Virus record (IMG/VR): IMGVR_UViG_3300042568_000829
Coordinates: 1-43,086 of that record
Source: a virus
Strand: one strand, 5' to 3'
DNA length: 43,086 nt
Position numbers and translations under genes: made by a program. The notes beneath the pieces were generated by a model. The model searched no databases. It saw only the letters and a program-made list of their open reading frames with translations, and had not been told where the DNA came from. Numbering within the stretch: position 1 is the first letter of the stretch; the number at the start of each line of letters is the position of its first letter. Shown one piece after another: positions 6,289-12,616 of this stretch.

Positions 6289-6999
6289 ATGCGAGTAACT
6301 ACGAAAGTAAATGGCGCCATTTTAGTATTTAAACTAGACAGGACCACCAATGCCAAAATTTCAAATGGCACAGAGAAAATTTTGCAGGTATATAGTTTCT
6401 CAGATTCTCAATTCAACTACGTATCTGAGTCGGTAAAAAACGGCAAAAAAATTGAGCCTAAAACGTTTTTTGACCTTGCCGACTCTGTATGTTTTGATTG
6501 CCCATTTAGAGCCTACTTGAAATGTTATACCCATAAATATCAGCAGTATTCGGGCTTCGTTTCTATGCTTAAATCAATTGCACGTGAGTTTCAAAACGTG
6601 CAGGAAATCCCTTCTGTGCACTTGCTAGAAAGCAAAATAGTTGAAATGTCTGCAGGCAAGTACATTCGATTTGGGACCTATGGAGAGCCTACTTTGGTGC
6701 CATTGGACCTAGTATCTGACATGGTTAAAGCGAGCAAAAGCCATACAGGATATACTCACCAATGGGCCAAAAAGCCCGACTACTCTGTATACTTCATGGC
6801 TTCGACTCACAGCGAAATCCAATCCAACCAAGCAAAAAATCTAGGCTTCCGTTCGTTTATTGCTACGGACAAGCCCTTGGTAGGTGCTGTAGTTTGCCCT
6901 GCAAGTAAAGAGGCGGGCTTCAAGTCTACGTGCGAGAAATGTGGCCTTTGCAGTGGCCATAGAAAGGGCACCAAAAATATCCAAATATTGGAGCATTAA
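6289..6999 (+). CDS. conserved Cys-rich phage protein of unknown function (236 aa)
   Basis: A 236-aa protein with an N-terminal Cys cluster (CFDCPFRAYLKC), a central RFGTYGEPTLVPLDLV motif followed by TGYTHQW, and a C-terminal cluster (VCPASKEAG, then CEKCGLCSG). Proteins with this order are, from memory, common in environmental phages and have no settled function. The Cys sets suggest zinc or an iron-sulfur cluster. The start at 6289 is chosen over 6232 because the earlier ATG lies inside the structured element and the 6289 start follows AAAACACCT. Confidence 0.75.
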   Translation: MRVTTKVNGAILVFKLDRTTNAKISNGTEKILQVYSFSDSQFNYVSESVKNGKKIEPKTFFDLADSVCFDCPFRAYLKCYTHKYQQYSGFVSMLKSIAREFQNVQEIPSVHLLESKIVEMSAGKYIRFGTYGEPTLVPLDLVSDMVKASKSHTGYTHQWAKKPDYSVYFMASTHSEIQSNQAKNLGFRSFIATDKPLVGAVVCPASKEAGFKSTCEKCGLCSGHRKGTKNIQILEH

Positions 7000-7022
7000 T
7001 TTAAACTTAAACACCAAAAAAC

Positions 7023-7214
7023 ATGACTAACAAATCAAAAATCGCCATCAAAAAATGGGGCATAGACCTAGTAATAAAATGCTTCCATCTAAACTATGTA
7101 GTTGGTAACGGAGCCCGAAGCATAGGTCTAGAACTTGGCCTTACCACTAGGCAGGCCGATTCCTTAATAACTGCAGGCCATGAATTATGGCTTGCAAACA
7201 AGGTCAATTTATAA
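7023..7214 (+). CDS. small helix-turn-helix-like protein (63 aa)
   Basis: A 63-aa basic protein. The second half (GARSIGLELGLTTRQADSLI) has the spacing of a helix-turn-helix (ARSIGLELG, turn, TRQADSLI), so DNA binding is plausible but not established. Its leader carries the repeated motif TTAAACACCAAAAAAC just before ATG. No specific family is recognised. Confidence 0.55.
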   Translation: MTNKSKIAIKKWGIDLVIKCFHLNYVVGNGARSIGLELGLTTRQADSLITAGHELWLANKVNL

Positions 7215-7215
7215 A

Positions 7216-7258
7216 ACCAATTTTGGAATTAAGGAGGGTTCGAATCCCTCCATTGGTT
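7216..7258 (+). tRNA. tRNA-like minihelix (acceptor plus T arm only)
   Basis: A perfect T arm is present: GAGGG-TTCGAAT-CCCTC at about 7234-7250. It is followed by a 3' acceptor-like strand, CATTGGT, and T. The matching 5' strand ACCAAT (7216-7221) lies only 11-12 nt before the T arm, giving six acceptor pairs but leaving no room for D and anticodon arms. It could be a tRNA relic, a T-arm minihelix made on purpose, or a copied tRNA 3' end. It cannot act as a decoding tRNA. Confidence 0.45.
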
Positions 7259-7293
7259 CAAACTTTATTTATCAACTTAAACACCTAAAAATC

Positions 7294-7521
7294 ATGAAAG
7301 TAAACAAAAAAACATTGGCAAAAGAACTAGCAAGTTCTCTTAGAGTTTATTCAACCATGGTCGATTATTTCGATTCAAAAAATGACGAAAAAATGTCGGC
7401 TCATTATAGGGGGAAAGCCTATGGGATTCAAGACCTTGCAATGACCATATTTGGTGTTGAAAATATGTGCGGATATTGGAAAATGGATTTAATTGAGGAA
7501 TTGGAGAAGGTCGCAAAATAA
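7294..7521 (+). CDS. hypothetical protein (75 aa)
   Basis: A 75-aa helical protein starting MKVNKKTLAKELASSLRVYS. The start at 7294 is chosen because it follows the recurring leader motif TTAAACACCTAAAAATC exactly; a longer in-frame form would cover the tRNA-like element. No family is recognised. The stop is 5 nt before the second structured RNA element. Confidence 0.55.
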   Translation: MKVNKKTLAKELASSLRVYSTMVDYFDSKNDEKMSAHYRGKAYGIQDLAMTIFGVENMCGYWKMDLIEELEKVAK

Positions 7522-7526
7522 GTATA

Positions 7527-7568
7527 CACCCTTCGCCTATGAGCGTGGCATTTGATTGCGAAAGGGTG
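7527..7568 (+). ncRNA. structured RNA-like element, copy 2
   Basis: P1 is CACCCTT (7527-7533) with AAGGGTG (7562-7568). P2 is CGC (7534-7536) with GCG (7543-7545). The core TGGCATTTGATTGCGA (7546-7561) differs from copy 1 at one base. Compared with copy 1, four of seven P1 pairs and two of three P2 pairs are changed on both strands so that pairing is kept. It ends 40 nt before the start codon at 7609. Confidence 0.6.
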
Positions 7569-7608
7569 CAATTTTAAATCAATTTAATCAACTTAAACAC
7601 CTAAAATT

Positions 7609-8184
7609 ATGACCGAAAATCTATTCAGTATTCAGCAAAAAAACTTAGTTATCGCTGATTTTATGAAGCCAAAAGAAGATTCAATCTCTGCATTAAAATA
7701 CCATGAATCATGGGATTGGCTTATGCCCGTAGTGGCTAAAATCATGCGAGAAGAAAAATGGTTTACATTGGCTCCCGAGTACATAAAGCAGTTAGAAAAT
7801 GTGCTCCCATTTGGTTACATAGAAGATGTATATCAAGCAGTATGGAAATTCCTAATTTGGAAGATTGATTTTTATAAAAGCATCAATCAAAATGTAACTG
7901 AAATTGAAGTAATCCTTTTGCTTAATTCTGAGGAACAAGAAGCCTTCGATGTATATGAGGGATATAATTGCGAGCCATATTTCCTATGGGGCCCTCATAG
8001 ATGTACAAAGTATACACCAAGAAGTGATTGGGAGATGAAATTCCCTAACTCATTTTTGATTGGTACCTGCAGGACTAAGGACCAAGTATACGACCTGCTT
8101 AATGAATTCGATTCAACCTTTGGTACCAATTACCTAAATGGGACAAATATTTCTAGCAAAATCATTTTAAAATACCATAACTAA
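7609..8184 (+). CDS. hypothetical protein under the second RNA element (191 aa)
   Basis: A 191-aa soluble, mildly acidic protein rich in aromatic residues (SWDWLMPVVAKIMREEKWF, later EPYFLWGPH). The middle (FGYIEDVYQAVWKFLIW) and the end look helical. No domain is recognised. It shares with the 236-aa gene at 6289 both the structured RNA and the leader ending ACACCTAAAATT, so the two may answer to the same signal. Confidence 0.6.
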   Translation: MTENLFSIQQKNLVIADFMKPKEDSISALKYHESWDWLMPVVAKIMREEKWFTLAPEYIKQLENVLPFGYIEDVYQAVWKFLIWKIDFYKSINQNVTEIEVILLLNSEEQEAFDVYEGYNCEPYFLWGPHRCTKYTPRSDWEMKFPNSFLIGTCRTKDQVYDLLNEFDSTFGTNYLNGTNISSKIILKYHN

Positions 8185-8199
8185 AACACCTAAAAAATC

Positions 8200-8469
8200 A
8201 TGAAACTATTTGAATTAGAAAAATCCGTACGTAGTAATCCTAAATTTACGGGAATACATTGGGCCGATTTAAATAACGGCTTTAGAATATTTGGATTCAA
8301 GTTGAATCGCAAAAATTCCCATGTGTATTACAACTTTATGGTCTATGGGCAAGATGAAAATGCTGAGGTATTTTTCAACCATAAATACAGCCAAGATACG
8401 GGCAAAAAAGACCGAAGTTATGGCGGGGCATGGAATGTATTAAAACAAATTGAAGGCTATTTAAAATAA
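8200..8469 (+). CDS. hypothetical protein (89 aa)
   Basis: An 89-aa protein, probably alpha/beta (GFRIFGFKLNRKNSHVYYNF in the middle), ending in a helix (AWNVLKQIEGYLK). It starts after TAAAACACCTAAAAAATC, the block's usual leader, 15 nt after the previous stop. No family is recognised. Confidence 0.55.
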   Translation: MKLFELEKSVRSNPKFTGIHWADLNNGFRIFGFKLNRKNSHVYYNFMVYGQDENAEVFFNHKYSQDTGKKDRSYGGAWNVLKQIEGYLK

Positions 8470-8477
8470 CTAAAACT

Positions 8478-8774
8478 ATGCAAAATTTTAATAAAATGTC
8501 AAGCGAACAAAAAATGCGGATATTGTTTGAAATCTATTATCAGCAATGTAATGGAAGAAAAATTGAGTACACGGCTGAATCGGAAAATCAATGTTGGATA
8601 GTCATGGATGGCATTGAATTAACATACATGATGTATCAAGGAATTGAGCGGCCAATATTTATGTGTGCAAGATTGGAAGATGTTTACTATTTCAAGACAT
8701 TCAACGAGTGTGAAAAGATTTGGTACATGGACGATAACGAAGTACTAGATTATAAAAAGTATATAACTATATAA
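8478..8774 (+). CDS. hypothetical protein (98 aa)
   Basis: A 98-aa acidic protein with many aromatic and Met residues (GIELTYMMYQGIERPIFMC). The start at 8478 follows the AACTAAAACT leader; a second ATG at 8496 is possible. It begins 8 nt after the previous stop in a compact operon. No family is recognised. Confidence 0.55.
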   Translation: MQNFNKMSSEQKMRILFEIYYQQCNGRKIEYTAESENQCWIVMDGIELTYMMYQGIERPIFMCARLEDVYYFKTFNECEKIWYMDDNEVLDYKKYITI

Positions 8775-8796
8775 ATATATTAAAACAACTAAAACT

Positions 8797-9006
8797 ATGG
8801 GACGATTCCTAACTGCTCGATTCAAAAGCAAGTGCGCTGAGACGGGCCAAACAATCAACAAAGGCGACCGATTTTACTTTGAAGGTAAGGCGTACTGCAA
8901 GGATTCAAAGTACTACAGGATTGCCGACAGGCCCCTTGAATTGGCCTATGTGGAGGCTCAAGAGAACGCCTACTTTGACAACTTTTGCTACCAAAATAAT
9001 ATCTGA
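8797..9006 (+). CDS. small protein with a possible metal-binding pair (69 aa)
   Basis: A 69-aa protein. CAETGQTINKGDRFYFEGKA followed by YC resembles one half of a treble-clef or zinc-ribbon knuckle, in which cysteines flank a conserved K-G-D/E-x-Y/F turn. Only three cysteines and no second clear ligand pair are present, so zinc binding is uncertain. The leader is AACTAAAACT, and the lipoprotein gene follows 3 nt after the stop. Confidence 0.55.
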   Translation: MGRFLTARFKSKCAETGQTINKGDRFYFEGKAYCKDSKYYRIADRPLELAYVEAQENAYFDNFCYQNNI

Positions 9007-9009
9007 GCC

Positions 9010-9216
9010 ATGAAAGCACTACTAATTTTCTTATGTCTATTTGGATGCGACCAAAAAAAGGTTGTGATTCAGAATGCAGGTGAGGTGGAAGGTCGTAAGA
9101 CATACCACGTAAAGGTCGGCAAGGTTACCTACGAGTATATGTATGCCGAAGAGATTGCCAATGGCCTAAAGACAGGCGATTGGTTGTATAATGAGGACTT
9201 AAAAATAAACAAATAA
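9010..9216 (+). CDS. small phage lipoprotein (68 aa)
   Basis: The N-terminus is MKALLIFLCLFGCDQKK: one Lys, a hydrophobic stretch, then the lipobox L10-F11-G12-C13, so signal peptidase II processing and lipidation at C13 are expected. The mature part, about 55 aa, is a small strand-rich domain (KTYHVKVGKVTYEYMYAEE). Short early phage lipoproteins such as T5 Llp and TP-J34 Ltp block superinfection; the same role here is inference from architecture and early-block position. Confidence 0.6.
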   Translation: MKALLIFLCLFGCDQKKVVIQNAGEVEGRKTYHVKVGKVTYEYMYAEEIANGLKTGDWLYNEDLKINK

Positions 9217-9234
9217 CCAAAACCCCTTACTACT

Positions 9235-9435
9235 ATGTTTTACCAAGTTAATTATGAAAAGAGACGTGTTTTGATTCAAGAAGTAATCGACCGCCTAACC
9301 CGATTGGATGCTGAGCAAGGCGCTCAATACCTGCAGGAACTTGAGGCCCTGCATGAGAAATTCAACATCAATTCCGAGACGGACGCCATTGGCGTGCGCT
9401 ATTATCCAACTAACTTAAATCTAAAGAAAGGCTAA
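9235..9435 (+). CDS. hypothetical helical protein (66 aa)
   Basis: A 66-aa protein, mostly helical in the first 45 residues (RRVLIQEVIDRLTRLDAEQG, then QYLQELEALHEKF). No family is recognised. The leader reads AACCAAAACCCCTTACTACT. A pair of strong hairpins follows its stop codon. Confidence 0.55.
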   Translation: MFYQVNYEKRRVLIQEVIDRLTRLDAEQGAQYLQELEALHEKFNINSETDAIGVRYYPTNLNLKKG

Positions 9436-9436
9436 G

Positions 9437-9484
9437 GTCGGGGGCCCTGCATGGGCTCCCCCGTATCGGGATGGGTGTCCCGAC
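9437..9484 (+). other. tandem strong hairpins in a 100-nt gap
   Basis: Hairpin 1 pairs GGGGGCCC (9440-9447) with GGGCTCCC (9453-9460) around TGCAT, with one G-T pair. Hairpin 2 pairs TCGGGA (9466-9471) with TCCCGA (9478-9483). GTCGGG (9437-9442) could also pair with CCCGAC (9479-9484) to close both into a three-way junction. There is no T-tract, so a terminator is unlikely. It lies 54 nt before the membrane-protein start at 9538 and may regulate it. Confidence 0.5.
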
Positions 9485-9537
9485 TGAAGATTCCAAAAGG
9501 ATGAAACGGCATTATAAATCTGCAAATTTTAATACCA

Positions 9538-9740
9538 TGAAAAAAGTTGAAAAAGTTTTGCTTACCCTTTGCTACCTGTTCACTATAGGTGCATCGATTA
9601 AATTGTATACCAAGTTACTCATGGACACTCCCGAGTTCACTTTTAGTGCGGTTGTGGACCTAGTATTCGTTGGGTTCCTGCTTAGTTTTCTGTCTGTGAT
9701 GGCTTTTGTTTTACTATTCACCAAGAGACCAAATGACTAA
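9538..9740 (+). CDS. small two-span membrane protein (67 aa)
   Basis: A 67-aa protein with two hydrophobic segments, about residues 6-24 (VLLTLCYLFTIGASIKLY) and 38-62 (AVVDLVFVGFLLSFLSVMAF), consistent with a hairpin membrane protein with both ends inside. The start at 9538 is preferred to the in-frame ATG at 9471, which lies inside a hairpin. Its stop overlaps the next start (ATGACTAA). Function unknown; a superinfection-exclusion or membrane-remodelling role is possible. Confidence 0.5.
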
Positions 9741-10017
9741 GCCAAATGATGTGTGGACCTGCTCAGAATGTGGGCACCCACAGGGACGCCATGATATGTG
9801 GTTTGAAGGGGACCTTTGCGGTAATTGTAAAGATGTGGACCTATTCGAAACAATCGAAACGCTCCCGCTGTGCATTCAAAATGTGCTGAGCCAATTTGAG
9901 CGTGAAGGATACGACTACGAGACGGGCGCCAAGTACCTACAGATTCTAGAATCCAAGGGATATACCTTTGAGTTGGGCTTGGATGGGGTACCATTTAATC
10001 TAACTAAAACAAAATAG
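9733..10017 (+). CDS. zinc-ribbon protein (94 aa)
   Basis: A 94-aa protein with C10-x2-C13 and C29-x2-C32 (CSECG, then CGNC), a four-cysteine zinc ribbon, followed by a helical C-terminus (LCIQNVLSQFEREGYDYETG). The start at 9733 overlaps the previous stop by 8 nt; the longer in-frame form from 9706 would run further into that gene. A nucleic-acid or protein-binding role is likely for such ribbons. The exact function is unknown. Confidence 0.65.
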   Translation: MTKPNDVWTCSECGHPQGRHDMWFEGDLCGNCKDVDLFETIETLPLCIQNVLSQFEREGYDYETGAKYLQILESKGYTFELGLDGVPFNLTKTK

Positions 10018-10020
10018 GCC

Positions 10021-10173
10021 GTGGAAAAGAAAAATTATTACTCCGTGTGGATAAGCAAGGAATTGATTTGGGAGGGCATAGCATCCTCCACATTCGAGGC
10101 AATTGACAGGGCGTGCGCAAAGTACGTCCATCCAATAAAACGTAGCGAATTACTTGCTAGAGTAAAAAAATAA
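10021..10173 (+). CDS. small protein with GTG start (50 aa)
   Basis: A 50-aa ORF starting at GTG 3 nt after the previous stop: VEKKNYYSVWISKELIW, then a helical end (TFEAIDRACAKYV). No ATG alternative exists near the 5' end. The compact WxxxELIWEG and EAIDRACAKY layout recalls small DUF-type proteins of phages, but no family is assigned. A perfect 9-mer DnaA-box sequence, TGTGGATAA (10046-10054), falls inside the coding region, probably by chance. Confidence 0.5.
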   Translation: MEKKNYYSVWISKELIWEGIASSTFEAIDRACAKYVHPIKRSELLARVKK

Positions 10174-10184
10174 TTCAATTTATT

Positions 10185-10214
10185 TTGATAAGTATATTTC
10201 TCGAATTACTTTCG
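10185..10214 (+). promoter_or_regulatory. candidate internal promoter
   Basis: TTG (10185-10187), a 19-nt spacer and TACTTTCG (10207-10214) match the Bacteroidota pattern with one mismatch. The site lies in the 75-nt gap before the gene at 10249, one of the few real gaps in this operon. Transcription from here would cover the alpha-CTD and DnaA-like genes. Confidence 0.5.
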
Positions 10215-10248
10215 AATACAATTAGTTTAAATCCTAACCAAAACACCA

Positions 10249-10614
10249 ATGATTCAATTAGACACACGTAATGGCCACGACTTCGGGGTAGTTACACACT
10301 TCAACAGAGTATCTAGTACTTTATCCGACAGGGACATACTAGAAGTAATCCTTAACAGGTGGGCAGATGACCACGACATTGATGAAATCAGCGACCTGTT
10401 AATCGACCTGCAATTCCATGACTTCGATGGAAACCCGCTTTGCGTTGGAGACATTGTCGTGGTTCTAGACGACACAGAACTCGTAGAGAACCCACCAAAA
10501 AGAGGCGATGTCTTAAAAGTTACCGCGCTTATTGACCAAGAGTCAAATTATATTGGATGCGGTAATCATGGCCTATTTGCTCACAGATTGTTAAAAGTTA
10601 AAAAATCCTTCTAG
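10249..10614 (+). CDS. hypothetical acidic protein with SH3-like C-terminus (121 aa)
   Basis: A 121-aa acidic protein. The first half is helical (TLSDRDILEVILNRWADDHD). The second half (NPLCVGDIVVVLDD, then KRGDVLKVTALI and FAHRLLKV) has the spacing of a small SH3/KOW-like beta barrel. First gene behind the candidate promoter at 10185. No family is assigned. Confidence 0.6.
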   Translation: MIQLDTRNGHDFGVVTHFNRVSSTLSDRDILEVILNRWADDHDIDEISDLLIDLQFHDFDGNPLCVGDIVVVLDDTELVENPPKRGDVLKVTALIDQESNYIGCGNHGLFAHRLLKVKKSF

Positions 10615-10616
10615 AC

Positions 10617-11060
10617 ATGGACATTAGAATTATTGACGGATTCGTGTGGTTAATTGTAACCCACAAAGCAAGAGAGATATGGGCTTCTGACCTGTTTGAG
10701 TTGTTTATCATATACGATGACGGCTCTGAGGCTTCGGTTTACGGGTACGGGATTGACACCGCACTTGAGATAGTAGAGAAGCATGGCCTTGAGATAGGAA
10801 TAGAGGTTGGCTACGTGTCGCTAAATGACCCTAGAAGATTCAATTCATTTGAAATCAGCACCACAGCATTTAATGAAGAGAACTTCGTGATTGCGACAGA
10901 CTTGACCGAGAGTCAAATAGTTGAGGTGATTACACCCATTGTCATGCGAGAGCGTGAGTTTGATGAGGAGTATGACAACGCTAGACTAGTGGATGAACTT
11001 GAGTACGTGTATCAAGAGAATATTATAATTGAAGTACAACCTAAAAAAATTGTAATCTAA
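10617..11060 (+). CDS. hypothetical acidic protein (147 aa)
   Basis: A 147-aa protein with strong negative charge and strand-rich text (FELFIIYDDGSEASVYGYGI). It starts 2 nt after the previous stop and its TAA overlaps the next ATG by one base. Such acidic proteins in early blocks sometimes mimic DNA or bind host enzymes, but nothing here identifies a target. No family is recognised. Confidence 0.6.
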   Translation: MDIRIIDGFVWLIVTHKAREIWASDLFELFIIYDDGSEASVYGYGIDTALEIVEKHGLEIGIEVGYVSLNDPRRFNSFEISTTAFNEENFVIATDLTESQIVEVITPIVMREREFDEEYDNARLVDELEYVYQENIIIEVQPKKIVI

Positions 11061-11281
11061 TGGAAAAGAACATCGAAGTATCTACATTCTTTGTGGGGAC
11101 ACCGCAGGATGCGACAGAGTTAGCAAACGAGTGGAATGAACTACTTAAAACTAATGAGTTTTACGCTAGGACTACGGGTAACTCTGACGTGTATTTAATC
11201 AGAGGTATGGTCAGCGAGCATGACCTAGATAATTTTGATATCGAGAGTGAGTTTATGGTAAATAGGGGGCAAGATGAATAG
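11060..11281 (+). CDS. hypothetical acidic protein (73 aa)
   Basis: A 73-aa acidic protein (STFFVGTPQDATELANEWNE, later DVYLIRGMVSEHD). Alpha/beta character. Translationally coupled to the upstream gene (TAATG) and overlapping the next gene by 8 nt. No family is recognised. Confidence 0.55.
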   Translation: MEKNIEVSTFFVGTPQDATELANEWNELLKTNEFYARTTGNSDVYLIRGMVSEHDLDNFDIESEFMVNRGQDE

Positions 11282-11405
11282 GTTCATGGCAATCTTGGGG
11301 GACCTAGCAAAATTCTTTTTTGTGTCGGTCCCCTTGGCCATTACCATTTACATCGGCCTTCACATAGGTCTTTTATTTTACATCATCTACAAAAAATTCA
11401 AATGA
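11274..11405 (+). CDS. tiny membrane protein (43 aa)
   Basis: A 43-aa ORF, MNRFMAILGDLAKFFFVSVP, continuing as a long hydrophobic stretch (residues 11-39) to a Lys-rich end (IYKKFK). One or two tight membrane spans. It overlaps both neighbours by 4-8 nt, which supports it as a real coupled gene despite its size. Function unknown. Confidence 0.5.
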   Translation: MNRFMAILGDLAKFFFVSVPLAITIYIGLHIGLLFYIIYKKFK

Positions 11406-11572
11406 AAGTAACAATCACAATCGAGGTGCCCGATAACATGGACCTCGAGCACACCCTAGAATCAGTATCTGATGCGTTGTACTATGCTGACAACATAACT
11501 TCAAAAGAGCAGGACTTAGTAATCAAATTAATTCAAAAAATCAAAAAGCAAGTAGAGAATGAACAGAACTGA
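11402..11572 (+). CDS. hypothetical protein (56 aa)
   Basis: A 56-aa ORF starting MKVTITIEVPDNMDLEHTLE and ending in a Lys-rich helix. It starts inside the previous stop (ATGA) and overlaps the alpha-CTD gene by 14 nt, so it is bracketed by coupled genes. One or two strands followed by helices; no family is recognised. Confidence 0.5.
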   Translation: MKVTITIEVPDNMDLEHTLESVSDALYYADNITSKEQDLVIKLIQKIKKQVENEQN

Positions 11573-11903
11573 AAATTTAGTATTTACATCTGTTGATGTA
11601 GATACATTAGTTGAAAAAATAGCAGAAAAAGTAATAGATATAATGCTATTCCATGGTAATCAAGAAAAAAGAAAGAAGTTTTTTGAAATAAACGACTTCC
11701 TTAAAACCCCTATCTATAAATTAGATTTCTCTGTTAGAACGTACAATTGTTTTAAAGCCAATGATATACGAACACTAGAGGACTTAATTCAACGCTCAGA
11801 AAGGGACCTAATTAAAATAAGAAATTTTGGTAAAAAGGGATTGCTTGAAGTGATAACTTTTCTTGATGAACATGGATTAAGTCTTAAAGTAGAACAAAAA
11901 TAA
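11559..11903 (+). CDS. RNA polymerase alpha C-terminal-domain-like protein
   Basis: A 114-aa protein. Residues 52-111 read as an RNA polymerase alpha-CTD: YKLDFSVRTYNCFKA, TLEDLIQRSERDLIKI, NFGKKGLLEV and EHGLSL, in the order and spacing of bacterial RpoA (TVRSANCLKA, DLVQRTEVELLK, NLGKKSL, GLSL). R60, N63 and the G91-K92-K93 hairpin match E. coli R265, N268 and the G296-K298 region, which contact UP-element DNA. The assembly domain (alpha-NTD) is missing and replaced by about 50 helical residues. It may redirect or compete with host polymerase at A/T-rich promoters; that effect is inferred. Confidence 0.8.
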   Translation: MNRTENLVFTSVDVDTLVEKIAEKVIDIMLFHGNQEKRKKFFEINDFLKTPIYKLDFSVRTYNCFKANDIRTLEDLIQRSERDLIKIRNFGKKGLLEVITFLDEHGLSLKVEQK

Positions 11904-11910
11904 TATCAAT

Positions 11911-12297
11911 ATGAAAATTCAAATTGAAATTGACGAGTCAGTCCTAGAGGACGTATTCGTAACAGCCATCGAGGGCGGCAGCAACTATTGGTACCACCTA
12001 AGCAGAAATGCCGTAGGATTGATAAGAAATGCTGTCCCTAGAGAAGAGGAGTCTTGCCTATCTGTAGCCACATTTAAGGCTGTAATGAAAGGAGTTGAGG
12101 TCCCTATCCATGACGCAGAGGATATCGAGGAGCAGATTGGTTTAATAAGCCTAGAGACAATGGCAGACAGGCTAAGCAAGTTAGCGACTAGCGATGAGCG
12201 TCACTACCTAATTGCTCACATGGAGGAGAACGGGGATTCAGAGTCGGCAGATGTCGTGTTTCAATACCTAGCGTTGGGGGAGGTAGTCTATGGGTAG
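11911..12297 (+). CDS. conserved phage protein, function unknown (128 aa)
   Basis: A 128-aa acidic protein starting MKIQIEIDESVLEDVFVTAI followed by EGGSNYWY, an arrangement I recognise from many phage genomes as an unassigned conserved protein. The remainder is helical (LETMADRLSKLATSDERHYL). It overlaps the next gene by 8 nt. Confidence 0.65.
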   Translation: MKIQIEIDESVLEDVFVTAIEGGSNYWYHLSRNAVGLIRNAVPREEESCLSVATFKAVMKGVEVPIHDAEDIEEQIGLISLETMADRLSKLATSDERHYLIAHMEENGDSESADVVFQYLALGEVVYG

Positions 12298-12604
12298 GCT
12301 AACGCAAATTGATTGGTTTGCAAGCAGGATAAGACATCACTTGGAGGATGGATTCAAACTATCTGAGAAGGACTTGGACGTGTATCTAAATGAAGCCAAG
12401 ACCATAAGAGAATACCATGACCCAATTGTAGAGCAAGTGGTCAACAAGTTTGACACTAGGTCTAGGGTTGGGATTCTAAAGTATGGGACCACGCTTGAGG
12501 ATAATAAGGCCACTCTAATTGAGTGGCTTAATCATCTACAGGAGGAACTGATGGACGCTACGTTGTACATCCAAAAATTGAAATCAGAATTGAACGAGAA
12601 ATAA
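12290..12604 (+). CDS. phage protein with MazG-like C-terminal helix pair (104 aa)
   Basis: A 104-aa helical protein. The second half (RSRVGILKYGTTLEDN, then WLNHLQEELMDATLYIQKL) resembles the phage segment K-Y-G-x-x-L followed by E-E-x-x-D-A, reminiscent of MazG/dUTPase-type all-alpha nucleotide pyrophosphohydrolases. Only part of that fold's metal-binding set is visible, so enzymatic activity is uncertain. The start overlaps the preceding gene. Confidence 0.55.
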   Translation: MGRLTQIDWFASRIRHHLEDGFKLSEKDLDVYLNEAKTIREYHDPIVEQVVNKFDTRSRVGILKYGTTLEDNKATLIEWLNHLQEELMDATLYIQKLKSELNEK

Positions 12605-12616
12605 TCTAATTAAATT

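Noticed and set aside
7216-7258. attP site for integration into a host tRNA
   Set aside because: No integrase or lysogeny gene is seen in the window and the host tRNA set cannot be checked. Kept only as an alternative reading of the tRNA-like minihelix.
10046-10054. Perfect DnaA box (TGTGGATAA)
   Set aside because: A single copy inside a coding region. One 9-mer match is not surprising in 43 kb on two strands, and no cluster or AT-rich unwinding element is next to it.
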